Positions 4,980 through 10,188 of a stretch of 10,188 nt of DNA are shown here, piece by piece. A model generated the notes under the pieces. The model saw nothing but the letters and a program-made list of their open reading frames with translations, was not told the origin of the DNA and made no database searches. A program made the position numbers and the translations under genes. The stretch is from Lawsonibacter sp. (lineage in GTDB: Bacteria; Bacillota; Clostridia; Oscillospirales; Oscillospiraceae): NCBI GenBank assembly GCA_022798855.1, contig JAAWNI010000069.1, positions 1 through 10,188 of the forward strand. The letters are read 5' to 3'. Within the stretch, counting starts at the first letter, position 1. Every line of letters begins with the position of its first letter.

Positions 4980-6200
4980 ATGGTAAAAATCAACGAAAAT
5001 TACTTAAAGCTGCCCGGCAGCTACCTCTTCTCTGAGGTAGCCCGGCGCATTCGCGTCTACCAGGAGGCCCACCCCCAGGCGGAAATCATCAAGCTGTCCA
5101 TCGGCGACGTGACCCGCCCTCTGGTGCCGGCGGTAACCAGCGCCATGCGCGCCGCGGTGGACGAGATGGGGACCGCCGAGGGCTTCCGGGGCTACGGTCC
5201 GGAGCAGGGCTATGAGTTCCTCCGGGAAGCCATCGCCCAGGGGGACTACGCCGCCCGTGGGGTGGCCGTCCAGCCCGGGGAGATTTTCGTCTCCGACGGG
5301 GCCAAGAGCGACTGCGGCAACATCGGCGACATCTTCGGCGTGGACAATGTGGTGGCGGTGTGCGACCCGGTGTACCCCGTCTATGTGGACACCAACGCCA
5401 TGGCCGGCCGGGCGGGGGAGTACCAGGAGGAGCTGGGCAAGTGGAACCGGCTCGTCTACATGCCCTGCGTGGAAGCCAACGGCTTCGCCCCTGAGCCCCC
5501 CGAGGATATCCCCGACATCATCTACCTCTGCTCCCCCAACAACCCCACCGGCGCGGTGATGACCAAGGACCAGCTGAAGGTTTGGGTGGACTACGCCAAC
5601 GCCCACGGCTCGGTGATCCTCTACGACTCCGCCTATGAGGCCTTCATCACCAGCGGGAACGTGCCCCACACCATCTTTGAGGTGGAGGGGGCCCGGACCT
5701 GCGCCATTGAGTTCCGGTCCTTCTCCAAGACCGCCGGCTTCACCGGCAGCCGCTGCGCCTACACCGTGGTGCCCATGGAGCTGGAGCGGGGCGGCGCCAA
5801 GCTGAACGCCCTGTGGAACCGCCGCCAGTGCACCAAGTTCAACGGGGTGCCCTACGTGGTCCAGCGGGGCGCCGCCGCCGTCTATACCCCGGAGGGCCGT
5901 GCCCAGATCATGGCCAATATCGACTACTACCGTGCCAACGCCAAGGTCATCCGCGAGGGCCTTTCCGCCGCCGGCCTGGCCTGCTTCGGCGGGGTGGACG
6001 CCCCCTACATCTGGCTAAAAACCCCCGGCGGCGCGGGCTCCTGGGAGTTCTTCGACCGGGTGCTGGCCGAAGCCAACGTGGCCACCACCCCCGGCGCGGG
6101 CTTCGGCCCCAGCGGGGAGGGCTATATCCGCCTTACCGCCTTCGGCGGTGCGGAAGCCACCAAGGCCGCCGTGGAGCGGGTGTGCAACATGTTCCGATAA
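4980..6200 (+). CDS. dapL: LL-diaminopimelate aminotransferase
   Basis: DapL converts tetrahydrodipicolinate to LL-2,6-diaminopimelate with glutamate as amino donor in one step, replacing the succinylase or acetylase routes (known for the family). It feeds peptidoglycan and lysine synthesis in the cytoplasm. The product is 406 aa, the usual family length, with the typical opening MVKINENYLKLPGSYLFSEVARR. It is a class I/II PLP aminotransferase: SPNNPTG (185-191, N187 contacting PLP), YDSAYE (215-220, D216), FRSFSKTAGFTGSR with the PLP lysine K250, and carboxylate-binding R384 in GYIRLTAFG. The start was chosen by this family opening and by AAGGAG nine bases upstream; an in-frame start at 4938 has no such site. 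It is monocistronic, between a consensus promoter and a strong terminator. Confidence 0.97.
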   Translation: MVKINENYLKLPGSYLFSEVARRIRVYQEAHPQAEIIKLSIGDVTRPLVPAVTSAMRAAVDEMGTAEGFRGYGPEQGYEFLREAIAQGDYAARGVAVQPGEIFVSDGAKSDCGNIGDIFGVDNVVAVCDPVYPVYVDTNAMAGRAGEYQEELGKWNRLVYMPCVEANGFAPEPPEDIPDIIYLCSPNNPTGAVMTKDQLKVWVDYANAHGSVILYDSAYEAFITSGNVPHTIFEVEGARTCAIEFRSFSKTAGFTGSRCAYTVVPMELERGGAKLNALWNRRQCTKFNGVPYVVQRGAAAVYTPEGRAQIMANIDYYRANAKVIREGLSAAGLACFGGVDAPYIWLKTPGGAGSWEFFDRVLAEANVATTPGAGFGPSGEGYIRLTAFGGAEATKAAVERVCNMFR

Positions 6201-6257
6201 GCCGGCCCAGCCTGGAAAACCGGAGCGCCGCCTTCGTGGGGACGCTCCCGGAAATAT

Positions 6258-6292
6258 AAAAAACCTCCTGTGTCCAACACAGGAGGTTTTTT
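6258..6292. terminator. Strong bidirectional terminator between dapL and rpmB
   Basis: A 16-bp perfect stem (6258-6273 with 6277-6292, loop CCA), A-rich at one foot and T-rich at the other, centred on CCTCCTGTGT. It can act on both strands and serves the convergent dapL and rpmB transcripts. Confidence 0.93.
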
Positions 6293-6307
6293 ACGGGCCA
6301 TATTCCA

Positions 6308-6496
6308 TTACACAGCGCGGGTGACCTTACCGGAACGGAGGCATCTGGTGCAGACGTAGACGTGGGTGGGGGTGCCGTCCACGATCGCCTTGACCCGCTT
6401 CACGTTGGGCTTCCAGGTGCGGTTGGAGCGGCGGTGGGAGTGGGAAACCTTGATGCCGAAGGTCACGCCCTTGTCGCAAAATTCGCATTTGGCCAT
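6308..6496 (-). CDS. rpmB: 50S ribosomal protein L28 (zinc-ribbon form)
   Basis: A 62-aa basic protein of the large ribosomal subunit. It has the family pattern MAKCEFCDKG, SHSHRRSNRTWKPNV (18-32) and the C-terminal VYVCTRCLRSGKV. The four cysteines (C4, C7, C49, C52) form the two CxxC pairs of the zinc-binding version, which in many bacteria has a zinc-free paralogue used under zinc limitation (known). The ATG follows GAGGAGGTT at a good distance. It is a single-gene unit with its own promoter and ends at the terminator shared with dapL. Confidence 0.97.
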   Translation of the reverse strand: MAKCEFCDKGVTFGIKVSHSHRRSNRTWKPNVKRVKAIVDGTPTHVYVCTRCLRSGKVTRAV

Positions 6497-6566
6497 GTTG
6501 CTAACCTCCTCGCTATGAAAATCTATGAGAATTTATGAATTTGCATTCAAAAAAGGCTCGTTTGAT

Positions 6567-6595
6567 ATCATAGCAGAAATTTCTTGAAAAAGCAA
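6567..6595 (-). promoter_or_regulatory. Sigma-A promoter of rpmB
   Basis: On the minus strand: TTGCTT (6590-6595), 17 bases, TATGAT (6567-6572). The leader is about 65 bases and AT-rich, with a repeated CATAGA/CATAG-type element but no clear attenuator. Confidence 0.7.
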
Positions 6596-6705
6596 GTGTT
6601 TTTTTCAAAAGTCCCTTTTCGGATTTGCCGCCGCCCAAAGCGGGTTGGCAGAATGCTCCGGAGGATCAAGATTTGTGAATCTGCGTTTTCCCCATGCCCG
6701 CCGCA

Positions 6706-6738
6706 CCGCGGCAAAGTGCAATGTACGCTCATGCCGCG
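6706..6738. other. Small inverted repeat in the rpmB-hprK gap
   Basis: CGCGGCA (6707-6713) and TGCCGCG (6732-6738) form a 7-bp stem with an 18-base loop. The 200-base gap between the rpmB and hprK promoters holds no supportable gene, tRNA or terminator. The inverted repeat lies about 60 bases upstream of the hprK -35 and has no evident role. Confidence 0.25.
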
Positions 6739-6795
6739 CGGGAGCTGGCTTCTGAAGAGCCGGAAAAATCAATGAAAGAAAGGCATCCCTTCTTC

Positions 6796-6824
6796 TTGCA
6801 AGACAGGCGGTTTTGAGCTATACT
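6796..6824 (+). promoter_or_regulatory. Sigma-A promoter of the hprK-ROK operon
   Basis: TTGCAA (6796-6801), 17 bases, TATACT (6819-6824). Transcription would start near 6831, only about 25 bases before the preferred TTG start. This argues against the ATG at 6836, which would be almost leaderless. No catabolite-responsive element was recognised. Confidence 0.75.
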
Positions 6825-6856
6825 ATAGGCACATAATGGAAGCGAGGTGGAACCCA

Positions 6857-7810
6857 TTGTCAGAGAGTACCAACAGCGTAAAACTGGGGGAGATCATCCG
6901 GGAGTTCGACCTGGAGGTTCTGCGGCCGGGGCCTGATTATGAGAACGTGCCTCTGCGGGCGCTGGACATCAACCGCCCCGGCCTGCCCCTCACCGGTTTT
7001 TTTGAGCATTTCGACAACGAGCGGCTGCTGCTCATCGGCCTGACGGAGCACACCTATCTGAGCGGCCTGGCGGCGGAGCGGCGGCGGGAGAGCTTCGACC
7101 GGCTCCTGGCCTATCCGGTGCCCGCGCTGATCCTCACCCGGGGGCTGGAGGCCTACCCGGAGTGCATGGAGATGGCGGACAAGCACGACCGGACGGTGCT
7201 GCGCAGCACCCAGCAGACCTCCGTGTTCATGAGCGCCCTGATCAGCAGCCTGTACAACCATCTGGCCCCCCAGATCACCCGTTCCGGCGTGATGGTGGAG
7301 ATCTACGGCGAGGGCGTGCTCATCCAGGGGGAGTCCGGCGTGGGCAAGAGCGAGGTGGCCATTGAGCTGATCAAACGGGGCCACCGGCTGGTGGCCGACG
7401 ACGCGGTGGAGATCAAGGAGACGAGCCACCACACCCTGGTGGCCACCTCCCCGGAGCTGATCCGGGGCTATATGGAGCTGCGGGGCATCGGCGTCATCGA
7501 CATCAGCCGCCTGCTGGGGATGGGGGCGATCAAGCTGTCCCAGGAGATCGACATGGTAGTCAACCTGGAGCCCTGGGACGACTCGGCGGTCTACGACCGC
7601 TTCGGCCTGGAGTCCCACTTCACGGAGATCATGGGGGTCAAGGTGCCCTGCTCCACCATACCGGTGAAGCCGGGGCGGAACCTGGCCAGCATCGTGGAGG
7701 TGGCGGCCATGAACAACCGGAACCGCAAGATGGGCCACAACGCGGCCCAGGAGCTGACCAACCGGATGGATAAAATTTTCGCGGAACAATTGGAAGGAGA
7801 TGTGGACTGA
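6857..7810 (+). CDS. hprK: HPr kinase/phosphorylase
   Basis: HprK phosphorylates Ser46 of HPr (and reverses this) in response to glycolytic metabolites, driving CcpA-type carbon catabolite control in Firmicutes (known). The product is 317 aa from a TTG start chosen because GAGGTGG lies six bases upstream; the in-frame ATG at 6836 has no ribosome binding site. The N-terminal domain spans about 1-125. The kinase domain has the P-loop GESGVGKS (158-165), RGHRLVADD (174-182) with the two aspartates, the HprK signature LRGIGVIDISRLLGMGAI (about 208-225) and the C-terminal PVKPGRNLASIVEVAAMN. One oddity: the residue before GVMVEIYG, His140 in B. subtilis HprK, is serine here (S143). It leads an operon with an overlapping ROK kinase. 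Confidence 0.95.
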   Translation: MSESTNSVKLGEIIREFDLEVLRPGPDYENVPLRALDINRPGLPLTGFFEHFDNERLLLIGLTEHTYLSGLAAERRRESFDRLLAYPVPALILTRGLEAYPECMEMADKHDRTVLRSTQQTSVFMSALISSLYNHLAPQITRSGVMVEIYGEGVLIQGESGVGKSEVAIELIKRGHRLVADDAVEIKETSHHTLVATSPELIRGYMELRGIGVIDISRLLGMGAIKLSQEIDMVVNLEPWDDSAVYDRFGLESHFTEIMGVKVPCSTIPVKPGRNLASIVEVAAMNNRNRKMGHNAAQELTNRMDKIFAEQLEGDVD

Positions 7811-8766
7811 TGTATTACATTGGGATCGACGTGGGCGGCACCAATCTGGTGGCCGGGCTGGTGGATGAAGCGGGGCATATCCTCAACAAGGTGAGCACGC
7901 CGGTGGCGAAGAACATGACGGCCCAGCAGTTCGGAAAGGAGCTGGTGCGGATGTCCCGCCGGCTGTGCGAGGTGGGCGAGGTGGACTTCGGCGCGGTTGA
8001 GGCGGTGGGCATCGGCCTGCCCGGCGTGGTGGACAACCGGTCCGGACTCTTTGTCCAGAACCCCAATATGCCCTTTTCCGACAAAAACGTCCCCCTGCGG
8101 GAGGTGTTCCACGAGGAGTGGGACGTGCCCGTCTTCCTGGGCAACGACGCCAACTGCGCCGCCGTGGGCGAGTACTGGGCTGGCGCGGCCAAGGGCTGCG
8201 ACCCGGCGGTGATGGTCACGCTGGGCACCGGCATCGGCGGGGGCCTGATCTGCGGCGGCAAGCTGTTCACCGGCTTCGCCAACTCCGGCATGGAGATCGG
8301 CCACATGATCATCCAGCCCAACGGCATCCTGTGCGGCTGCGGCGGCCGGGGCTGCTGGGAGCGCTACGGCTCCGCCACCGCCCTGATCCAGCTGGCGCAG
8401 CTGGAGATGGAGCGGGATCGGGAGAGCAAAATGTGGGAGCTGTGCGACGGCGACAGCTACAAGGTCCAGGGCCGCACCCCCTTCCAGGCCGCCCGCCTGG
8501 GGGACGCCGCCGCGAAACGGGTGCTGTCCAACTACCTCCAGGGGCTGTCCATCGGCATGATCAATCTGGTGAATATCCTCCAGCCCGAGATCATCTGCCT
8601 GGGCGGCGGGATCAGCAACGCCGAGGACGATTTGCTCCTGGACCCCCTGCGTGAGCTGGTAAACCGGGGCTGCTTCGACAAGACCAACCATACCAGGATC
8701 GAAAAGGCTTCCCTGGGCAACGACGCCGGCGTGGTGGGCGCCGCCCTGCTGTGCAATCTGGTTTAA
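7810..8766 (+). CDS. ROK-family sugar kinase, probable glucokinase
   Basis: A 318-aa cytoplasmic kinase expected to phosphorylate glucose (or a related hexose) with ATP. The phosphate-binding motif DVGGTN is at 7-12, the catalytic aspartate D113 in GNDANC (111-116), and the second ATP motif LGTGIGGG at 138-145. The ROK zinc site and sugar contacts lie at E162, H165 and the cysteine cluster CGCGGRGCWE (C175, C177, C182). There is no N-terminal winged-helix domain, so it is an enzyme and not a ROK repressor. Its ATG overlaps the hprK stop by one base (TGATG), with AAGGAGATG inside the end of hprK, so translation is coupled. Glucokinase is favoured over N-acetylmannosamine or fructokinase by the hprK link, but specificity is not proven. 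Confidence 0.9.
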   Translation: MYYIGIDVGGTNLVAGLVDEAGHILNKVSTPVAKNMTAQQFGKELVRMSRRLCEVGEVDFGAVEAVGIGLPGVVDNRSGLFVQNPNMPFSDKNVPLREVFHEEWDVPVFLGNDANCAAVGEYWAGAAKGCDPAVMVTLGTGIGGGLICGGKLFTGFANSGMEIGHMIIQPNGILCGCGGRGCWERYGSATALIQLAQLEMERDRESKMWELCDGDSYKVQGRTPFQAARLGDAAAKRVLSNYLQGLSIGMINLVNILQPEIICLGGGISNAEDDLLLDPLRELVNRGCFDKTNHTRIEKASLGNDAGVVGAALLCNLV

Positions 8767-8772
8767 GAGCTG

Positions 8773-8798
8773 AAAGGCCCGGGTTATGCCCGGGCTTT
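8773..8798 (+). terminator. Stem-loop after the hprK-ROK operon
   Basis: GCCCGGG (8777-8783) pairs with CCCGGGC (8789-8795) over a five-base loop, with AAA before and TTT after. It starts seven bases past the ROK stop. The T-run is short, so a second hairpin with TTTTT at 9041-9065 may back it up. Confidence 0.65.
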
Positions 8799-8808
8799 AG
8801 CTTGTGCT

Positions 8809-8887
8809 GCCGCCCCAAAGGCTCCCTCTTTGAGGGAGCTGGCACCGCCGCAGGCGGTGGCTGAGGGAGTAACACACCGATTTTATA
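8809..8887. repeat. Hairpin repeat, copy 1
   Basis: It matches 8915-8993 at 77 of 79 bases (offset 106). It contains stem I, GCTCCCTC (8821-8828) with GAGGGAGC (8832-8839), and stem II, CACCGCC (8843-8849) with GGCGGTG (8853-8859). A third segment, GAGGGAG (8863-8869), could pair with the first arm instead. This resembles the dispersed intergenic palindromes I associate with Oscillospiraceae genomes. No ORF is supported inside. Confidence 0.85.
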
Positions 8888-8914
8888 CTACATTTTGCTA
8901 TTAAAACTCCGTCC

Positions 8915-8993
8915 GCCGTCCCAAAGGCTCCCTCCTTGAGGGAGCTGGCACCGCCGCAGGCGGTGGCTGAGGGAGTAACACACCGATTTTATA
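8915..8993. repeat. Hairpin repeat, copy 2
   Basis: A direct copy of 8809-8887. Of its two differences, one is in the loop of stem I (CTT for TTT) and one in the leading unpaired bases, so both stems are untouched. The 27 bases between copies show nothing. Confidence 0.85.
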
Positions 8994-9010
8994 GAAGTTT
9001 TCCTTTCCGC

Positions 9011-9065
9011 TCTCCCCCCGCCACGGCTCCGCCGCGCCACCCCCCTCCAAGAGGGGGGCTTTTTG
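9011..9065. repeat. Hairpin repeat, copy 3, inverted and diverged
   Basis: Read on the minus strand it follows the plan of copies 1 and 2: AAAG, stem I CCCCCCTC/GAGGGGGG, GTGG or CTGG linker, stem II around GCGGC/GCCGT, then a G-rich third segment ending GGGGGGAG. Two stem I pairs differ on both sides (G-C to C-G, T-A to C-G), so pairing is kept. On the plus strand stem I is followed by CTTTTT, which makes a credible intrinsic terminator for read-through from the ROK gene. It begins just past the stop of the minus-strand RHH gene. Confidence 0.65.
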
Positions 9066-9072
9066 CTGCGCC

Positions 9073-9246
9073 TTACTCCGGGAATTGGATGGGGCCATGG
9101 GCCGTTTCATATTCATTCAGGTGTTTGAGAAGGACATATTCGATGTAATTGGTCATGGAGCGGTGCTCATTCGTCGCAAGTATGCCAATTTTGTTGAATA
9201 CATCATCGGACAGCCTCAGGGTAAATACTCTTTTGTCAGTAGCCAT
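9073..9246 (-). CDS. Arc-like ribbon-helix-helix regulator, 57 aa
   Basis: A small DNA-binding protein with the MetJ/Arc fold: strand KRVFTLRLSDDV (5-16), helix A FNKIGILATNEHRS, then helix B SMTNYIEYVLLKHLNEYETAH. The RSMTNYIEYVLLKHL segment is typical of Arc-family members. The ATG at 9244-9246 has AAAGGA nine bases upstream; an ATG three codons earlier directly abuts that site and is less likely. It is not close in sequence to RHH1 or RHH2 and belongs to another subfamily. It sits alone between the etfA terminator and the hairpin repeats, with no partner gene, so its target is unknown. Confidence 0.75.
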   Translation of the reverse strand: MATDKRVFTLRLSDDVFNKIGILATNEHRSMTNYIEYVLLKHLNEYETAHGPIQFPE

Positions 9247-9269
9247 GCAGTTCATTCCTTTACAGCTTA

Positions 9270-9300
9270 TATATAGAGTTGATGTAGATGCTGAACACAA
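9270..9300 (-). promoter_or_regulatory. Possible promoter of the Arc-like gene
   Basis: On the minus strand, TTGTGT (9295-9300) lies 19 bases from TATATA (9270-9275). Both boxes are off consensus and the spacing is long, so this is tentative. Confidence 0.35.
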
Positions 9301-9341
9301 TCAGTACTTTCAGCGGCGGACAAAATACCGACACGAAAGAA

Positions 9342-9371
9342 ACACCCCCCTGATTGGAGTCAGGGGGGTGT
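9342..9371 (-). terminator. Intrinsic terminator of the etfA transcript
   Basis: A perfect 12-bp stem, ACACCCCCCTGA (9342-9353) with its complement (9360-9371), six-base loop, followed on the minus strand by TTCTTTC. It begins 20 bases after the etfA stop. Confidence 0.85.
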
Positions 9372-9390
9372 CTGCAACCGGGGAAAGCCC

Positions 9391-10188
9391 TTACTTGGCG
9401 GCCTTAGCGGCCTTGATGGCCTCGATCAGCAGCGGGGTGACCTTGAACAGGTCGCCGCAGATGCCGTAGTCGGCGATCTCAAAGATGGGGGCGGTGTCGT
9501 TCTTGTTGACGGCGATGATGCACTCGGAATCCTGCATGCCGGCCTTGTGCTGGATGGCGCCGGAGATGCCCAGGGCGACATAGATCTTGGGGTGGACGGT
9601 CTTGCCGGTCTGGCCCACCTGATGGTCGGCGGACAGCCAGCCGGAGTCGATGGTGGCGCGGGAGCCGCCCACGACGCCGCCCAGCACCTCAGCCAGCTCC
9701 TCGGCCAGCTTGATGCCGCCCTCCACGTCCTTGGAGATGCCGCGGCCCACGGAGACGACCACGTCGGCACCGATCAGGTCCACCAGCTTCTTGGCGGCCT
9801 TGACGACCTCGACAACCTCAGTCTGCATGTCGTCAGCGGTGAGGGTGAAGCTGGGCTTGATGATCTCGCAGGCGTCGGCCTTGGCCTGGTCGAAAGCGGC
9901 CTTCTTCATCACGCCGGGGCGCACGGTGGCCATGGCGGGGCGGAACCGGGGGCAGATGATGGAGGCCATCAGGTGGCCGCCGAAGGCGGGGCGGGTCATC
10001 TTCAGGTCCCGGGAGACATCATGCTTCTCGCCCAGCACCATGGCGTGGCTGGTGGCGTCGATGCGCTCGGGGGCCAGGGTGGAGTTCTCTTTCAGGAAGT
10101 CCTTGTAGATGCCCATGTCCACGTCCAGGTGGGTGCAGTCGGCGCACAGGCCGGTGTGCAGCCGGGCGGCGCACCGGGGGCCCAGGTC
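9391..10188 (-). CDS. etfA: Electron transfer flavoprotein alpha subunit, C-terminal 265 aa (cut by window edge)
   Basis: EtfA with EtfB forms a heterodimeric flavoprotein that passes electrons to or from acyl-CoA dehydrogenases; in butyrate-forming Clostridia it works with Bcd, often by electron bifurcation (known). The visible part begins DLGPRCAARLHTGLCADCT, which is internal EtfA sequence, so the start lies beyond 10188. The FAD-binding C-terminal domain is complete: VSVGRGIS (about 145-152), GGSRATIDSGW, QVGQTGKTVHP (190-200), GISGAIQHKAGM (207-218), and NKNDTAPIFEIADYGICGD (228-246). No frame break is seen. A partner etfB and a bcd gene would be expected just upstream, outside the window. 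Fixed-like oxidative versus bifurcating type cannot be decided from this fragment. Confidence 0.95.
   Translation of the reverse strand, partial: DLGPRCAARLHTGLCADCTHLDVDMGIYKDFLKENSTLAPERIDATSHAMVLGEKHDVSRDLKMTRPAFGGHLMASIICPRFRPAMATVRPGVMKKAAFDQAKADACEIIKPSFTLTADDMQTEVVEVVKAAKKLVDLIGADVVVSVGRGISKDVEGGIKLAEELAEVLGGVVGGSRATIDSGWLSADHQVGQTGKTVHPKIYVALGISGAIQHKAGMQDSECIIAVNKNDTAPIFEIADYGICGDLFKVTPLLIEAIKAAKAAK

Noticed and set aside
5004..5669. A 221-codon minus-strand frame opposite dapL
   Set aside because: A shadow of dapL with biased V/G/H/A composition.
6584..6775. A 63-codon plus-strand frame between rpmB and hprK
   Set aside because: It begins within the rpmB promoter, has no ribosome binding site and no protein-like pattern.
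6860..8691. Long minus-strand frames opposite hprK and the ROK kinase
   Set aside because: Composition-driven shadows of two well-supported plus-strand genes.
8809..8993. A CRISPR array made of the 79-bp repeats
   Set aside because: There are only two direct copies, repeats are far too long, the single spacer is 27 bases and no cas gene is present.

Overview
The window looks like chromosomal DNA of a GC-rich, low-copy-repeat gut Clostridia, most likely Oscillospiraceae (the Flavonifractor/Oscillibacter/Intestinimonas type). This is an inference from several signs: Firmicutes genes (hprK, a zinc-ribbon rpmB, dapL, a clostridial-type etfA), strong AAGGAGG ribosome binding sites, sigma-A promoters, GC-rich third codon positions, and the palindromic intergenic repeats typical of that group.

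Layout. 1-130: a nested palindromic intergenic repeat. 131-1995 (minus): an NSS-family Na+-coupled amino acid transporter and an unrecognised 180-aa protein that starts on TTG inside the transporter stop codon. 1996-2421: a 426-base regulatory gap with two promoters facing apart, a terminator-like palindrome, a perfect 14-bp palindrome and an imperfect 30-bp direct repeat. 2422-3735 (plus): a cytoplasmic GH13 alpha-glucan hydrolase, bracketed by two copies of one palindromic repeat. 3838-4850 (minus): a compact, visibly less GC-rich island of small genes, namely a 67-aa unknown protein, two paralogous ribbon-helix-helix (RHH) regulators, two 112/115-identical repeats whose hairpin contains the regulator stop codons, and a frameshifted remnant of a second 67-aa gene. 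It reads as a tandemly duplicated and partly decayed module, and is the least ordinary part of the window.

4882-6292 (plus): dapL (LL-diaminopimelate aminotransferase; lysine and peptidoglycan precursor) with a near-consensus promoter, sharing a bidirectional terminator with convergent rpmB (6308-6496, minus). 6796-8798 (plus): a promoter, hprK (HPr kinase/phosphorylase) and an overlapping ROK-family sugar kinase, a two-gene operon joining carbon catabolite control to sugar phosphorylation. 8809-9064: three copies (two direct, one inverted and diverged) of a hairpin repeat with compensatory base changes. 9073-9246 (minus): an Arc-like RHH regulator. 9342-10188 (minus): a terminator and the C-terminal part of etfA, cut by the window edge.

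The named housekeeping genes are ordinary. The points of interest are the RHH/67-aa module, the structured repeats, a transporter lacking the usual extracellular-gate arginine, and an HprK with serine in place of the conserved active-site-region histidine. Long open frames opposite the GC-rich genes were treated as shadows.
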